A stretch of DNA of 59,219 nt from Bacillota bacterium (GTDB lineage: Bacteria; Bacillota; Clostridia; Christensenellales; Aristaeellaceae), in contig JAEWRJ010000062.1 in NCBI GenBank assembly GCA_023460055.1, positions 1 to 59,219 on the forward strand, read 5' to 3'. The position numbers and the translations under genes are program-made. The notes below the pieces were generated by a model. The model did not search any database, was not told the origin of the DNA, and saw only the letters and a program-made list of their open reading frames with translations. Each line of letters begins with the position of its first letter. The stretch's first letter is position 1. Positions 1 to 8,090 of this stretch are shown here, piece by piece.

Positions 1-2
1 GT

Positions 3-464
3 TATGGGGTCACGCTGAAGGGATCGGGCGATGAGCAGCTGAAGCTGGGCATGAACGGCACAGCGACGATCCTGACGGGCGAACAGACCGGCGCGCTGCT
101 GATCCCCTTGGCGGCGCTGCAATCCGACCGGCAGGGCAGCTATGTATGGCTGTACCGGGAAGGGGTTGAGGCCACCAAGGACGCGCCGGGCGTCAAGACC
201 TATGTGACCACCGGCTTGTCCGATACCGATTACGCCGCTGTCACTTCCGGGCTGTCATCAGGCGATGAGGTGCTGGTCGTCCGTTCGGCCGGCGCGCAAA
301 GCGCCGCCCCCGGCATGAACTTCTCCATGCCGGGCGGCGGGATGGGTCTGCCCGCGGAGGATGGCTTTACGATGCCCGCAGGCGGTGACGGCAGCTTCAC
401 CCGGCGTACGGAGGGCGAATCGCAGCGGCCGGGCGGCAGCACTGCGCCGGGAGGCAATAGATAA
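3..464 (+). CDS. C-terminal part of a MacA/HlyD-type membrane-fusion (adaptor) protein of an ABC exporter, 5' end outside window
   Basis: The reading frame is open from the window edge, so only the last ~153 residues are seen. They contain the beta-barrel/membrane-proximal style sequence typical of the RND/MacA adaptor C-terminus (a 'TILTGEQTGALLIPLAALQ' stretch, then 'TGLSDTDYAAVTSGLSSGDEVLV'). In the family this part links the membrane permease to the exterior side. It ends in a low-complexity Gly/Met/Pro/Arg tail from about residue 100 onward of the visible part, common in Clostridia homologues. Its TAA stop overlaps the ATG of the next gene by one base (TAATG), so the adaptor, ATPase and permease are translated as one operon. 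Transported substrate unknown; antimicrobial peptides or macrolide-like compounds are typical for the family. Confidence 0.85.
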   Translation, partial: YGVTLKGSGDEQLKLGMNGTATILTGEQTGALLIPLAALQSDRQGSYVWLYREGVEATKDAPGVKTYVTTGLSDTDYAAVTSGLSSGDEVLVVRSAGAQSAAPGMNFSMPGGGMGLPAEDGFTMPAGGDGSFTRRTEGESQRPGGSTAPGGNR

Positions 465-1153
465 TGATCCAGATGCGGGATATTGTCAAACGCTATACCC
501 TGGGCGGAGAAACCATCCGCGCGCTGGATGGGGTCAGTATGGACATCAAAGACGGCGAGTACCTGTCCATCATCGGTCCTTCGGGCAGCGGCAAATCCAC
601 CCTGATGAACATCATCGGCTGTCTGGACCTGCCGGACGAGGGCAGTTATCAGTTGAACGGAAAAGAGATCACAAAATACTCCCAGCGCCAGCTGGCGCGG
701 CTGCGGGGTGAGCACATCGGCTTCATCTTTCAGGGATTCAACCTCCTAAACCGCCTGGACGCGATTGAAAACGTGGAACTCCCCCTGATTTATCAGAAGA
801 TCGGCGTGAGGGAGCGCAGGGCCCGCGCAAAGGAGGCGCTTGACCTGGTGGGCCTGGGCGACAGGCTCAAGCACAGACCCAACCAGCTCTCCGGCGGGCA
901 GCAGCAGCGCGTCGCGATCGCCAGGGCCCTGGCTGCAAGGCCGCAGCTGATCCTGGCCGATGAGCCGACCGGTAACCTGGACAGCAAGACGGGGCAGGAT
1001 CTGATGAAGCTGCTGCGAGACCTCAACGAAGGCGGCAAAACCATCGTGATCATCACTCATGACACGAATGTGGCGGCACAGGCCAGGCGCACCCTGCGCA
1101 TCGTGGACGGGCATATTTTTGATGAGGGGGGTGCCCCAGATGCAGTCGTTTAA
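464..1153 (+). CDS. ABC transporter ATP-binding protein, MacB/LolD/YknY type
   Basis: A 229-residue, single-domain ABC ATPase. Walker A GPSGSGKST lies at residues 38-46, the Q-loop around 'FIFQGFNLL', the signature LSGGQ at 142-146 and Walker B LILADE at 162-167, followed by the 'PTGNLD' D-loop that marks the MacB/LolD/FtsE-like exporter class. It energises the adjacent FtsX-type permease on the cytoplasmic face. Start chosen at the ATG that overlaps the adaptor stop; the 3' end overlaps the next gene by 14 bases, so translation is probably coupled. All catalytic motifs look intact. Confidence 0.95.
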   Translation: MIQMRDIVKRYTLGGETIRALDGVSMDIKDGEYLSIIGPSGSGKSTLMNIIGCLDLPDEGSYQLNGKEITKYSQRQLARLRGEHIGFIFQGFNLLNRLDAIENVELPLIYQKIGVRERRARAKEALDLVGLGDRLKHRPNQLSGGQQQRVAIARALAARPQLILADEPTGNLDSKTGQDLMKLLRDLNEGGKTIVIITHDTNVAAQARRTLRIVDGHIFDEGGAPDAVV

Positions 1154-2315
1154 CATGGCGCTTAAATCCATATCCGGCAACCGCATGCGCTCCTTCCTGA
1201 CGATGCTGGGCATCATCATCGGCGTGCTGGCCATCGTGGTGCTGGTGGCGATCGCCCAGGGCAGCTCAAGCTACGTGACCAGCAGCATAGAGGGCCTGGG
1301 GACCAACCTGTTCACCGTCAGCGTGCGCGCCAGGCGGAACAACCCCCTCACGCTGAAGAAGCTCACCGACCTTTCGCAGGAGGAGGGCATCGCCTATGTG
1401 GCGCCGACCCTGACCTCCTCAGGCACCCTGAAGGCGGGCGTGATCCAGTATGATGACGGCAGCATGCTGGCAACAACTCCCTCCTACCCCGATATCCGCG
1501 GCTGGACACTGCGCAGCGGGCGCTTCATCGCCCAGCCCGATGTTGACAACCGCAGCTTCGTGGCTGTCGTCGGCCAGGAGGCCGCGACGGAAATGTTCGG
1601 CACCGTAAACGCCGTGGGCCAGACCTTCACCTTCAAGGGTTACAGCTTTACGGTGGTCGGCGTACTGGATGAAATCGGCAGCAGCCTCATGGGCTCGGGC
1701 GACAATGTCGTGGTCATCCCCTTCACCCTGGGCGAGCGATTGTTTTCCTCCCCCGGCATCAACAGCTTCTATGTATCGGCCGGGAGCGCGGAGGAAGTCT
1801 CCCTGGCCGAGGAGGAGATCAAGGCCTTCATGGACAAGCAGTTCTCCAGCGCTTCCACAGGCGGGTCCTCCGCCTACAGCGTGTACAACCAGACAAGCAT
1901 GCTGGCCACCCTGCAGGAGGCGACAGGCGCCCTCACCATGATGCTGGCCGGCATCGCGGCCATTGCCCTGCTGGTGGGCGGCATCGGCATCATGAACATC
2001 ATGCTGGTCTCCGTTTCCGAGCGCACGCGGGAGATCGGCATCCGCAAGGCCATAGGTGCTACCAGAAGCCGCATCCTCAGCCAGTTTTTGATCGAGGCGC
2101 TGGTATTAAGCGTGATCGGCGGCCTGATCGGCCTCATGCTCTCGGCGATGATCCTTTACGTATTGGAGCCCATACTGTCCATGCCCCTGAGCATATCGCC
2201 TCAGGTTTCCCTGATCGCCGTCGGCTTCTCGGTGCTGATTGGTGTGGTGTTCGGGCTGTATCCGGCCAACAAGGCGTCGAAACTGCGGCCGATCGAGGCG
2301 CTGAGGCACGAATAA
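1140..2315 (+). CDS. ABC transporter permease, MacB-like (MacB_PCD + FtsX domains)
   Basis: About 391 residues. One N-terminal membrane segment (FLTMLGIIIGVLAIVVLVAIA), a large extracytoplasmic MacB_PCD-like domain, then a C-terminal FtsX domain with three membrane segments and the conserved 'VSERTREIGIRKAIGAT' cytoplasmic motif. This is the usual four-TM architecture of MacB-type permeases that lack a fused ATPase. A longer in-frame opening exists upstream, but the ATG at 1140 is preceded by a purine-rich GAGGGGGG site and gives the expected N-terminus 'MQSFNMALKSISGNRMRSFLTMLGI'. With the two preceding genes it forms a tripartite exporter as in YknXYZ of Gram-positive bacteria; substrate cannot be read from sequence. 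Confidence 0.93.
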   Translation: MQSFNMALKSISGNRMRSFLTMLGIIIGVLAIVVLVAIAQGSSSYVTSSIEGLGTNLFTVSVRARRNNPLTLKKLTDLSQEEGIAYVAPTLTSSGTLKAGVIQYDDGSMLATTPSYPDIRGWTLRSGRFIAQPDVDNRSFVAVVGQEAATEMFGTVNAVGQTFTFKGYSFTVVGVLDEIGSSLMGSGDNVVVIPFTLGERLFSSPGINSFYVSAGSAEEVSLAEEEIKAFMDKQFSSASTGGSSAYSVYNQTSMLATLQEATGALTMMLAGIAAIALLVGGIGIMNIMLVSVSERTREIGIRKAIGATRSRILSQFLIEALVLSVIGGLIGLMLSAMILYVLEPILSMPLSISPQVSLIAVGFSVLIGVVFGLYPANKASKLRPIEALRHE

Positions 2316-2356
2316 GCCGGGCTTCATCACAGGGTGAGCCCAGAGCGGACAACACA

Positions 2357-2389
2357 AAGAACTGTCACAGTCAATATGTGACAGTTCTT
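2357..2389. terminator. Hairpin between convergent genes
   Basis: Perfect 13-bp inverted repeat (AAGAACTGTCACA and its complement) with a 7-nt loop, placed between the exporter permease (+) and the DUF4367 gene (-). No clear T-run follows on either side, so termination strength is uncertain. Confidence 0.6.
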
Positions 2390-2412
2390 CGCATACCTCT
2401 ATACATGGCAGG

Positions 2413-3276
2413 TCATATTCCTCCTTGGGCAATCGAATTCATCATCTCGCGCATGTCCTCGCGGCTGATTTCACCGCTGATACTCATCATGTAGGGGCGT
2501 TCAAACCAGTCGAGCACAACATGGCTCAGGTTGGTATACAGAAAGAACCGCAGGCCGCCTTTTTCAAAAATCTCCAGTTCTCCTTCATCCTTTTCGGCAA
2601 AGATGGACATCACGGCGTTTTCATCCAGAATGACCTTTTCCGCATAGAACATCAGGACGCGCTCACCGTTTTTATATTGGGCCCCAACGAAAATATATCC
2701 ATCTCCATTTTCCTGTATCTCAACCCGATCCAGGCTGAACCCTTCCGGCACAAAGGCGGGCAGGCGGGGGTACATCTTCTGATCGATCAGGGCCTTACGG
2801 AAATCATCCCCGGTATCATAGCCCGGCGGCATGGTGGCCGCAGGCAGGGACCCATCCTGTCCGTCACCCCACACGGTGATATTCAGCTGCTCATCGTTCC
2901 AGCCGAATATATGGTCCCACACCTTCAGGCCCATCGCCTGGGCCGCCAGGCTGAGCAGCAGCACGGCCGTTAAGGCCAGGGCCGCGATGGCGGCGGGCCG
3001 CCGCTGCGGGCGGGGCGCATTCCCCTCTTTGATCCGGCGGAGAATCTTCTGTGTTTCTCCTTCTATATCTTCTTCGCCCGGCACACCCTCCTCTTCATAC
3101 CCGGGGTGAAGGGCCAGCCAGCATGCCCGGATCAAGGGCAGATTTGCTTCCTCTGGCGGCCAGCCCATTTGGATATCAAGTATTTGCTGCGCCTGCTCGC
3201 GCGTGATGTGCCCGCCTGCCAGCACACCGGCGATCCATTCCTTTTGTTTTCTTCTTTTCATCCTGCCAAAGCTCAC
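2413..3276 (-). CDS. DUF4367-containing membrane protein, probable anti-sigma factor
   Basis: 287 residues with a GTG start preceded by a GGGGAAGG site. A cytoplasmic N-terminal portion of ~105 residues is followed by one membrane segment (AAIAALALTAVLLLSLAAQAM, about 107-127) and an external C-terminal domain that matches the DUF4367 pattern ('LPAFVPEGFSLDRVEI...Y...W...YMMSISGEISREDMREMMNSI'). In Clostridia such proteins often sit immediately downstream of an ECF sigma factor, as here (70-bp gap), and are inferred to hold it at the membrane. No zinc-binding anti-sigma motif (HxxxCxxC) is visible, so the anti-sigma role rests on gene order and topology only. Confidence 0.75.
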   Translation of the reverse strand: MSFGRMKRRKQKEWIAGVLAGGHITREQAQQILDIQMGWPPEEANLPLIRACWLALHPGYEEEGVPGEEDIEGETQKILRRIKEGNAPRPQRRPAAIAALALTAVLLLSLAAQAMGLKVWDHIFGWNDEQLNITVWGDGQDGSLPAATMPPGYDTGDDFRKALIDQKMYPRLPAFVPEGFSLDRVEIQENGDGYIFVGAQYKNGERVLMFYAEKVILDENAVMSIFAEKDEGELEIFEKGGLRFFLYTNLSHVVLDWFERPYMMSISGEISREDMREMMNSIAQGGI

Positions 3277-3346
3277 AGACGCCTTCCCCCTTCACTATAT
3301 ATATGATGTTGGAAGCGCGGTATGTTGCGTGCTGACATAAAGTATA

Positions 3347-3871
3347 TTATTCCCATTCCTTCCTCACCTTTTCTTTTGCCCGCAACAGGATAGAGCGCAG
3401 AGTAGACTCGCTTTTGCGCAAGGCCTGAGCCAGTTGTTTTTGAGGTATCCCCTCGCCATATGCTTTCTTCATCATCTCATACTTTTCATCGCCTACAATC
3501 TGCCGCACCTGTCGCTCATCCTCGGAGAGCATTACGCTTTTTTCAACATCCGCCCCTTCATCAGCAGTTTGAGCATATGTGTTTTCGTCATCCAGCGAGT
3601 ATTCAATGCGCTCGCGTTCGATGATCATTTTTCTGTTGACTTCTCTCATTTTATTCAGCAGCACCTTGGCAGCCCAGCCGCCGGGGTTTGGATGATTTCT
3701 CAGCCTTTTCCGGTTTTTAAAGCAGGCGGCGATTGTCTCCTGAATGCAATCCGGCAGATAATCGGACATGTAAGCAGGAAAGCTTTGCAGGCAGACTCTG
3801 CCATAGGCGTTCAGCGATTTATACAGCGCCCCGATCTCATCTCTCAGCAGGTTGTCATTATCATCACACAC
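3347..3871 (-). CDS. ECF-type RNA polymerase sigma factor
   Basis: 174 residues; GTG start behind a GAGGTG site. Region 2-like sequence ('LYKSLNAYGRVCLQSFPAYMSDYLPDCIQETIAACFKNRKRLRNHPNPGGWAAKVLLNKMREV') is followed by an acidic linker and a region 4 helix-turn-helix ('RQVRQIVGDEKYEMMKKAYGEGIPQKQLAQALRKSESTLRSILLRAKEKVRKEW'). This is the two-domain ECF layout that directs polymerase to a small regulon. It is upstream of, and probably co-transcribed with, the DUF4367 membrane protein, and diverges from the secreted 722-residue protein, which is therefore a candidate target. Confidence 0.88.
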   Translation of the reverse strand: MCDDNDNLLRDEIGALYKSLNAYGRVCLQSFPAYMSDYLPDCIQETIAACFKNRKRLRNHPNPGGWAAKVLLNKMREVNRKMIIERERIEYSLDDENTYAQTADEGADVEKSVMLSEDERQVRQIVGDEKYEMMKKAYGEGIPQKQLAQALRKSESTLRSILLRAKEKVRKEWE

Positions 3872-4055
3872 TACTACACCTCACACGGCTCCCCGTAATT
3901 CAGGGATTACATCAGCAAAAAGAAATTAAACTACCATGAAGTATAGCGATGATTTTTCTGCCTGTCCAGTTCTCGGTTCTGAGCAAGAGAAAAATTTTTT
4001 TGAAGTGCAACATTTTATACTGCTCATGCAATATATAAGTGAGAGGATAAAAATC

Positions 4056-4370
4056 ATGCATGAGATCGTTTCCTCACAGCGCCGTTACCTAATGAACGAC
4101 CCAATACACAGGAAAGCAGGTATGTGTGTAAATCAAAGTGCACCTCCTGCTATTATGTCTGTGTTTTTAATGCTCAATCATCAGTTTGTCACGATTTGTG
4201 AAAAAGAGGCTATCATTGTTCAAGGTGGGACAGGGAAGTTATATCGGCAGATAGTTAATCTTTCACTGGAAGGGAAGGAAAACCAATTGTACTCAATTTG
4301 TCTGCCTCTTCAAAAAGGAATTCCTGCGGTTTTCTCTACATCGGACAAGATACTTATGATACTGGAGTAG
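4056..4370 (+). CDS. Small protein of unknown function
   Basis: About 104 residues if started at the ATG behind GAGAGG at 4041-4046; a longer in-frame start at 3936 has no good ribosome-binding site. No signal peptide, membrane segment or motif that I recognise. The C-terminal half (VQGGTGKLYRQIVNLSLEGKENQLYSICLPLQKGIPAVFSTSDKILMILE) looks like a normal globular sequence. The gene lies 16 bp ahead of the secreted solute-binding-like protein and would be co-transcribed with it. The local sequence is clearly more AT-rich than the rest of the window, so transfer or rapid divergence is possible, and it may not be a real gene. Confidence 0.4.
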   Translation: MHEIVSSQRRYLMNDPIHRKAGMCVNQSAPPAIMSVFLMLNHQFVTICEKEAIIVQGGTGKLYRQIVNLSLEGKENQLYSICLPLQKGIPAVFSTSDKILMILE

Positions 4371-4386
4371 TGCGGAGGAAAAAAGG

Positions 4387-6555
4387 ATGAAACGACATGC
4401 TGCTTTTCTGATCATAATAACGCATCTCTATATGTTCCTTTTCATTTTTTCTGCGTCGGCCTCTCAAAGCGCCATCAGCGATTCACAGGCACTTCACCTT
4501 TTGCAAAGTGCGGGCGGCGTAGCGGTAAAAGGGGATGATTTGTGGTTTGAATCATCAGATATATTATATATGTGGGAAAGCAATAGAACAGTCACCCGTA
4601 TTGATACGCAATATCCCGGCGGTGTCTTGCTTAGTGATGGAGAGGATATTTATTGCTGGGATCCATCAAGCGGAGAGCTTTTTCTGCTAAAGGATCATCA
4701 GTTTGCTTTCTGCATCTGTTTTGATACGGACGGAGCGTTTGGCTCTGGAGTTGAAAAACCTTCGCTGATACAGGCTGAACTGACGTCTAAACACCTATGT
4801 TTGCTGCTGACGAATCCTTTGGATGCGGGCCTTCAGATTTGGGTATATGACCGCCATACCGGAAAAAGAGTGGTAACGTATCAAGGGGATATACTCAGCA
4901 TGGCGGCTTTTCGCGATGATGAGATTCTGATCGCCGAGGGTAAGCGCGAGATCTGCATTAACAGCATGTCGCTGTCAAGCGCAAAGGTCAATTTTCTTAT
5001 GAATATCGGCGAACTGAGACCCGACAGTATGGTTTATGAACTCAAAAAGCAAACGCTATATATCAGCGCGGATACTCAGTTGTATGCTGCCCGGCAGGGC
5101 AAAGAGCCGCAGGCGATAGGGAGAGAAAATGCCGGGGAAGGGGTCAGGGGCAGGGCACAAATATACGATAACAGGTATATAAAGTCTTCCATTGAAGAGG
5201 ATAGGACGTATATCAACAGCCCATTTGAATGCGAAAATGAAAAGATTACATTGACCGTTGGAGGCGGGTTTTGGGGAGAGCGTGAGCAAAACCCAAGGTT
5301 TAGGGAACTGCATCCTGACGTTATTCTAAGCTTCGAAAAGGCAGAGATTAACAGAGATATCTATCTTACCCGCATCATGACCAAAGAGAGTAAGGCAGAT
5401 GTTTATATCATGAATACCAATGACGAAATTTATCGTGCCCTGATCGAAAAAGGATATATGTATCCGCTCAGTGGCAGTGAGACGCTTATGAGGGAAGCTC
5501 AGAGGATGTACAGCAATTTAGCCGCACCCCTATGGGGAGATGATGGCCTTCTCTATGCCTTTGCGCATAGCGGTCCCAACGCGCCTGTTTTGCAGGGCTG
5601 CTATGCGGATCACTGGAATGAGACGGGGTTGGGTGATATCCCCGTTACACTGGATGAATTGCTTGATGCCTGCAAGACCTTAGCCGGATTGGAAGGCGAT
5701 TGGCTGTTATGGAGGTTTGGGGATGCGCAATCCTATAAACAGGACATGCTTACGCTGATCATCGATACCTATGTCAGCCATTGCATACGATCCGGTGAAG
5801 AAGCGGACATGAACACAGCGCTGTTCAGACGGCTGATTGAACGCTTTGATCAATTGAAACCTTCCCTTGAACTCCTGGGCAAACGATGCGAGGAAATGCA
5901 AAACGAAAATGGGCGGGACGGCGATAAGCTCATTCCCTATACCCTGCTTGAAAATATGTACAGCCTCTTGCCGGAACATGATGATTACCACGGCCAAAGA
6001 ATGATGCCTATCCCTTTATCCATAGAGGCTGACCTTGATGCAATTATACCGGCATTCTTTCCTGTACTGATGATTAGCTCAAACTCTCCTTATAAAGAAC
6101 TTGCGATGGAGTATATTGAGTGTTTTATGCTGGACTTTTCTATGGATACTCAGGTCATGCTGTACCCTGATCAAGTGCAGCCCGTTTTACATGAAGCGTA
6201 TGAGAGGGAAAGCGCTGAGCTGAACGCAAAAATAAATTCATTAACTGATCAACTGAAACAAGCTGAGCCCTATCAGCGTCAGGAAATCGAACAGGGGATT
6301 GACATGTATACTCAGCATGTTGAAGACCTAGAGGAAAACAGGCATTGGTTCATCCCCCCCCAAAGCGTCGGGCAATACCTTTCCCTGCAATCGCTTATCT
6401 ATATGGATGAGTACCGCGCGCTGACGCACAGATCCGGAGGGGACAGCCAAATGCTTCGCCTTCTTAACCAATTCATAGACGGAGCCATTGATGCGGATGC
6501 CTTTGCAGACCGATATGATCAGATGCTAAGGTTGATTCAAGGTGAAAATAAATGA
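4387..6555 (+). CDS. Secreted protein: beta-propeller-like N-terminal half joined to an extracellular solute-binding-protein-like C-terminal half
   Basis: 722 residues behind a GGAGGAAAAAAGG site. An N-terminal signal peptide (cleavage expected near 'SASASQS') has no lipobox cysteine. Residues ~30-280 contain repeated short beta-strand-rich units ('GDDLWFESSDILYMWESNRTVTRIDTQYPGGVLLSDGEDIYCWDPSSGELFLLKD') resembling propeller blades. From ~285 ('ITLTVGGGFWGEREQNPRFRELHPDVILSFEKAEINRDIYLTRIMTKESKADVYIMNTNDEIYRALIEKGYMYPL') the sequence follows the pattern of family 1 sugar-binding proteins, ending with a charged coiled-coil-like insert around 610-645. No permease genes are adjacent, so it may sense or capture a ligand rather than feed a transporter. 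It diverges from the ECF sigma/anti-sigma pair. Confidence 0.7.
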   Translation: MKRHAAFLIIITHLYMFLFIFSASASQSAISDSQALHLLQSAGGVAVKGDDLWFESSDILYMWESNRTVTRIDTQYPGGVLLSDGEDIYCWDPSSGELFLLKDHQFAFCICFDTDGAFGSGVEKPSLIQAELTSKHLCLLLTNPLDAGLQIWVYDRHTGKRVVTYQGDILSMAAFRDDEILIAEGKREICINSMSLSSAKVNFLMNIGELRPDSMVYELKKQTLYISADTQLYAARQGKEPQAIGRENAGEGVRGRAQIYDNRYIKSSIEEDRTYINSPFECENEKITLTVGGGFWGEREQNPRFRELHPDVILSFEKAEINRDIYLTRIMTKESKADVYIMNTNDEIYRALIEKGYMYPLSGSETLMREAQRMYSNLAAPLWGDDGLLYAFAHSGPNAPVLQGCYADHWNETGLGDIPVTLDELLDACKTLAGLEGDWLLWRFGDAQSYKQDMLTLIIDTYVSHCIRSGEEADMNTALFRRLIERFDQLKPSLELLGKRCEEMQNENGRDGDKLIPYTLLENMYSLLPEHDDYHGQRMMPIPLSIEADLDAIIPAFFPVLMISSNSPYKELAMEYIECFMLDFSMDTQVMLYPDQVQPVLHEAYERESAELNAKINSLTDQLKQAEPYQRQEIEQGIDMYTQHVEDLEENRHWFIPPQSVGQYLSLQSLIYMDEYRALTHRSGGDSQMLRLLNQFIDGAIDADAFADRYDQMLRLIQGENK

Positions 6556-6634
6556 TAGGAGACTGAACTATTCAGTTGCAGACGCATCATAAAGCAAGCG
6601 AAGCAAGTGGTGAAGTTGACATCAGCGATACCAG

Positions 6635-6675
6635 GGAGAAGCCGGGCCGCAGCGGGTCCGGCTTCTCCTGTTTTA
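6635..6675 (+). terminator. Intrinsic terminator after the secreted solute-binding-like gene
   Basis: An 11-bp perfect stem (GGAGAAGCCGG with its complement at 6658-6668) and a 12-nt loop, followed by TGTTTTAT. It lies 80 bp past the stop codon and before the chromate-transporter gene. Confidence 0.75.
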
Positions 6676-6769
6676 TCAAATGGGCAATAGCATCAGGGAA
6701 TTATGGGTATAAACAGATAAATGAAGCGAGGTACAGCATCATCGGGTTGAGCAGGAAGGAGAGGATGGC

Positions 6770-7963
6770 ATGGAGACCGGATCATCCCAGCACAGCGCGC
6801 GGAGAATATCCCGGGCAGCATTTTTAAAGGACGTATTCCTCTGTGCTCTGGGTTCCTACGGAGGGCCGGAGGCGCACTACGGGGTCTTTTCATCGATCCT
6901 TGTCCAGAAGCGGAAATATCTGACGGAAGAAGAGCTGACCGAGATGATTGGGCTGTACGCGCTGGTGCCTGGACCTTCCAGCACACAGACGATCACGGCC
7001 ATCGGATACCACGCGGGCGGGCCGATCCTCGCCCTGCTGACCTTTCTGGTCTGGGCGCTCCCTGCCATCATCACGATGGCCCTGATCGGCGTGCTGTTCA
7101 CCCGGATCGACGCCTATGATCAATGGAAGCCGGTCATCAGGTATCTGCCGGCTGCCGCCGTCGCGTTTATCATCTACGCGGCCTTCACCCTGTCCAAAAA
7201 AGTGCTTAAAAAGGGCGGAGACGGCCTGCTGTACGCCGTCATGCTGGCTTTGGGCCTGCTGCTGGCATCCTATTCCCCCTGGGTCGTCCCGGCACTCCTG
7301 ATCACGGGCGGTCTGGTCAGGCTGGCGCCGCACGCGCGGCAAGGGCTGGGCACGCCCCTCATACACAAGCCAAGATGGCTGATCCTGGCCTTCATCGCGG
7401 GGCTGGCGCTCATCAGCGAAGGGCTGAGAACCTGGCTGGGGACACCTGTGATCAATATGTTCACCTCACTGTACCGCTATGGCTATTCAGTCATCGGCGG
7501 CGGTCAGATCGTCATCCCGCTGATGATACAGGATATCGTAGAGACGCAGTCCATGATTTCGCTCCATGATTTTCTCTCCGGCTATGCCATTGACCAGGCT
7601 GTTCCGGGGCCCCTGTTCAGCTTCGCGGCCTTTGTCGCTTCCCGCTCATTTGCAGGGAGCGGCTATGCCTTCTTCATGGGCCTATTGGGCGGCATGACGA
7701 TCTTTCTGCCGGGCACGCTCTTTGTGTTCTTTATCTTTCCGCTTTGGAAATCCATGCGCGGCAATGACCTGGTCAGGCATTTTCTCAGCGGCGTGACGCT
7801 GACAGCCGCGGCCCTGATCGCGATGACGGCGATCACCCAGATCATGGCCCTGCCTGCCGATCCCGCCGTATACGGCGTTGCCGCGGTGAGCGCCCTGCTG
7901 CTTCTCAGTAAAAAATACCCGCGCCGCTTATTGTTGCCGCGGCAGCGGCGGCGGGCTTTCTGA
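6770..7963 (+). CDS. chrA: Chromate-transporter (CHR) family protein, two-domain form
   Basis: 397 residues, start at the ATG behind AGGAGAGG. Hydrophobic throughout with two repeated halves. The first has 'GSYGGPEAHYGVF' and the family signature 'YALVPGPSSTQT'; the second has 'SVIGGGQIVIPLM' and 'DQAVPGPLFSFAAFVA'. The doubled PGP motif identifies the full-length CHR family, proposed to export chromate by proton or sulfate exchange. Many Clostridia carry CHR genes with no chromate exposure, so the physiological anion is uncertain. It appears to be a single-gene unit; no ChrB-type regulator is adjacent. Confidence 0.9.
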   Translation: METGSSQHSARRISRAAFLKDVFLCALGSYGGPEAHYGVFSSILVQKRKYLTEEELTEMIGLYALVPGPSSTQTITAIGYHAGGPILALLTFLVWALPAIITMALIGVLFTRIDAYDQWKPVIRYLPAAAVAFIIYAAFTLSKKVLKKGGDGLLYAVMLALGLLLASYSPWVVPALLITGGLVRLAPHARQGLGTPLIHKPRWLILAFIAGLALISEGLRTWLGTPVINMFTSLYRYGYSVIGGGQIVIPLMIQDIVETQSMISLHDFLSGYAIDQAVPGPLFSFAAFVASRSFAGSGYAFFMGLLGGMTIFLPGTLFVFFIFPLWKSMRGNDLVRHFLSGVTLTAAALIAMTAITQIMALPADPAVYGVAAVSALLLLSKKYPRRLLLPRQRRRAF

Positions 7964-8030
7964 TGTAGGGCCAACATGATCAGGCAGGATCGCGCCGGGA
8001 ATGAAAATTTGATCAAGTTTTCCTGAAAAC

Positions 8031-8059
8031 ATCAAAAACCTTCCTCTATCTGCTATAAT
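8031..8059 (+). promoter_or_regulatory. Probable galT promoter
   Basis: A perfect TATAAT at 8054-8059 lies 32 bp upstream of the galT start. The -35 region at 17-bp spacing (ATCAAA) is weak, so the promoter may need an activator or rely on the -10 box. Confidence 0.45.
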
Positions 8060-8090
8060 CAATTCAGCTTTTATAGGGTGGAGGTTTCGC

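Noticed and set aside
3891..3910. GTAAT...ATTAC inverted repeat in the sigma/secreted-protein divergent region considered as an operator
   Set aside because: Only 5-bp arms in AT-rich DNA; too likely by chance.
6576..6827. 83-residue open frame between the secreted binding-like gene and chrA
   Set aside because: It reads through the intrinsic terminator at 6635-6675, has no ribosome-binding site and overlaps chrA.
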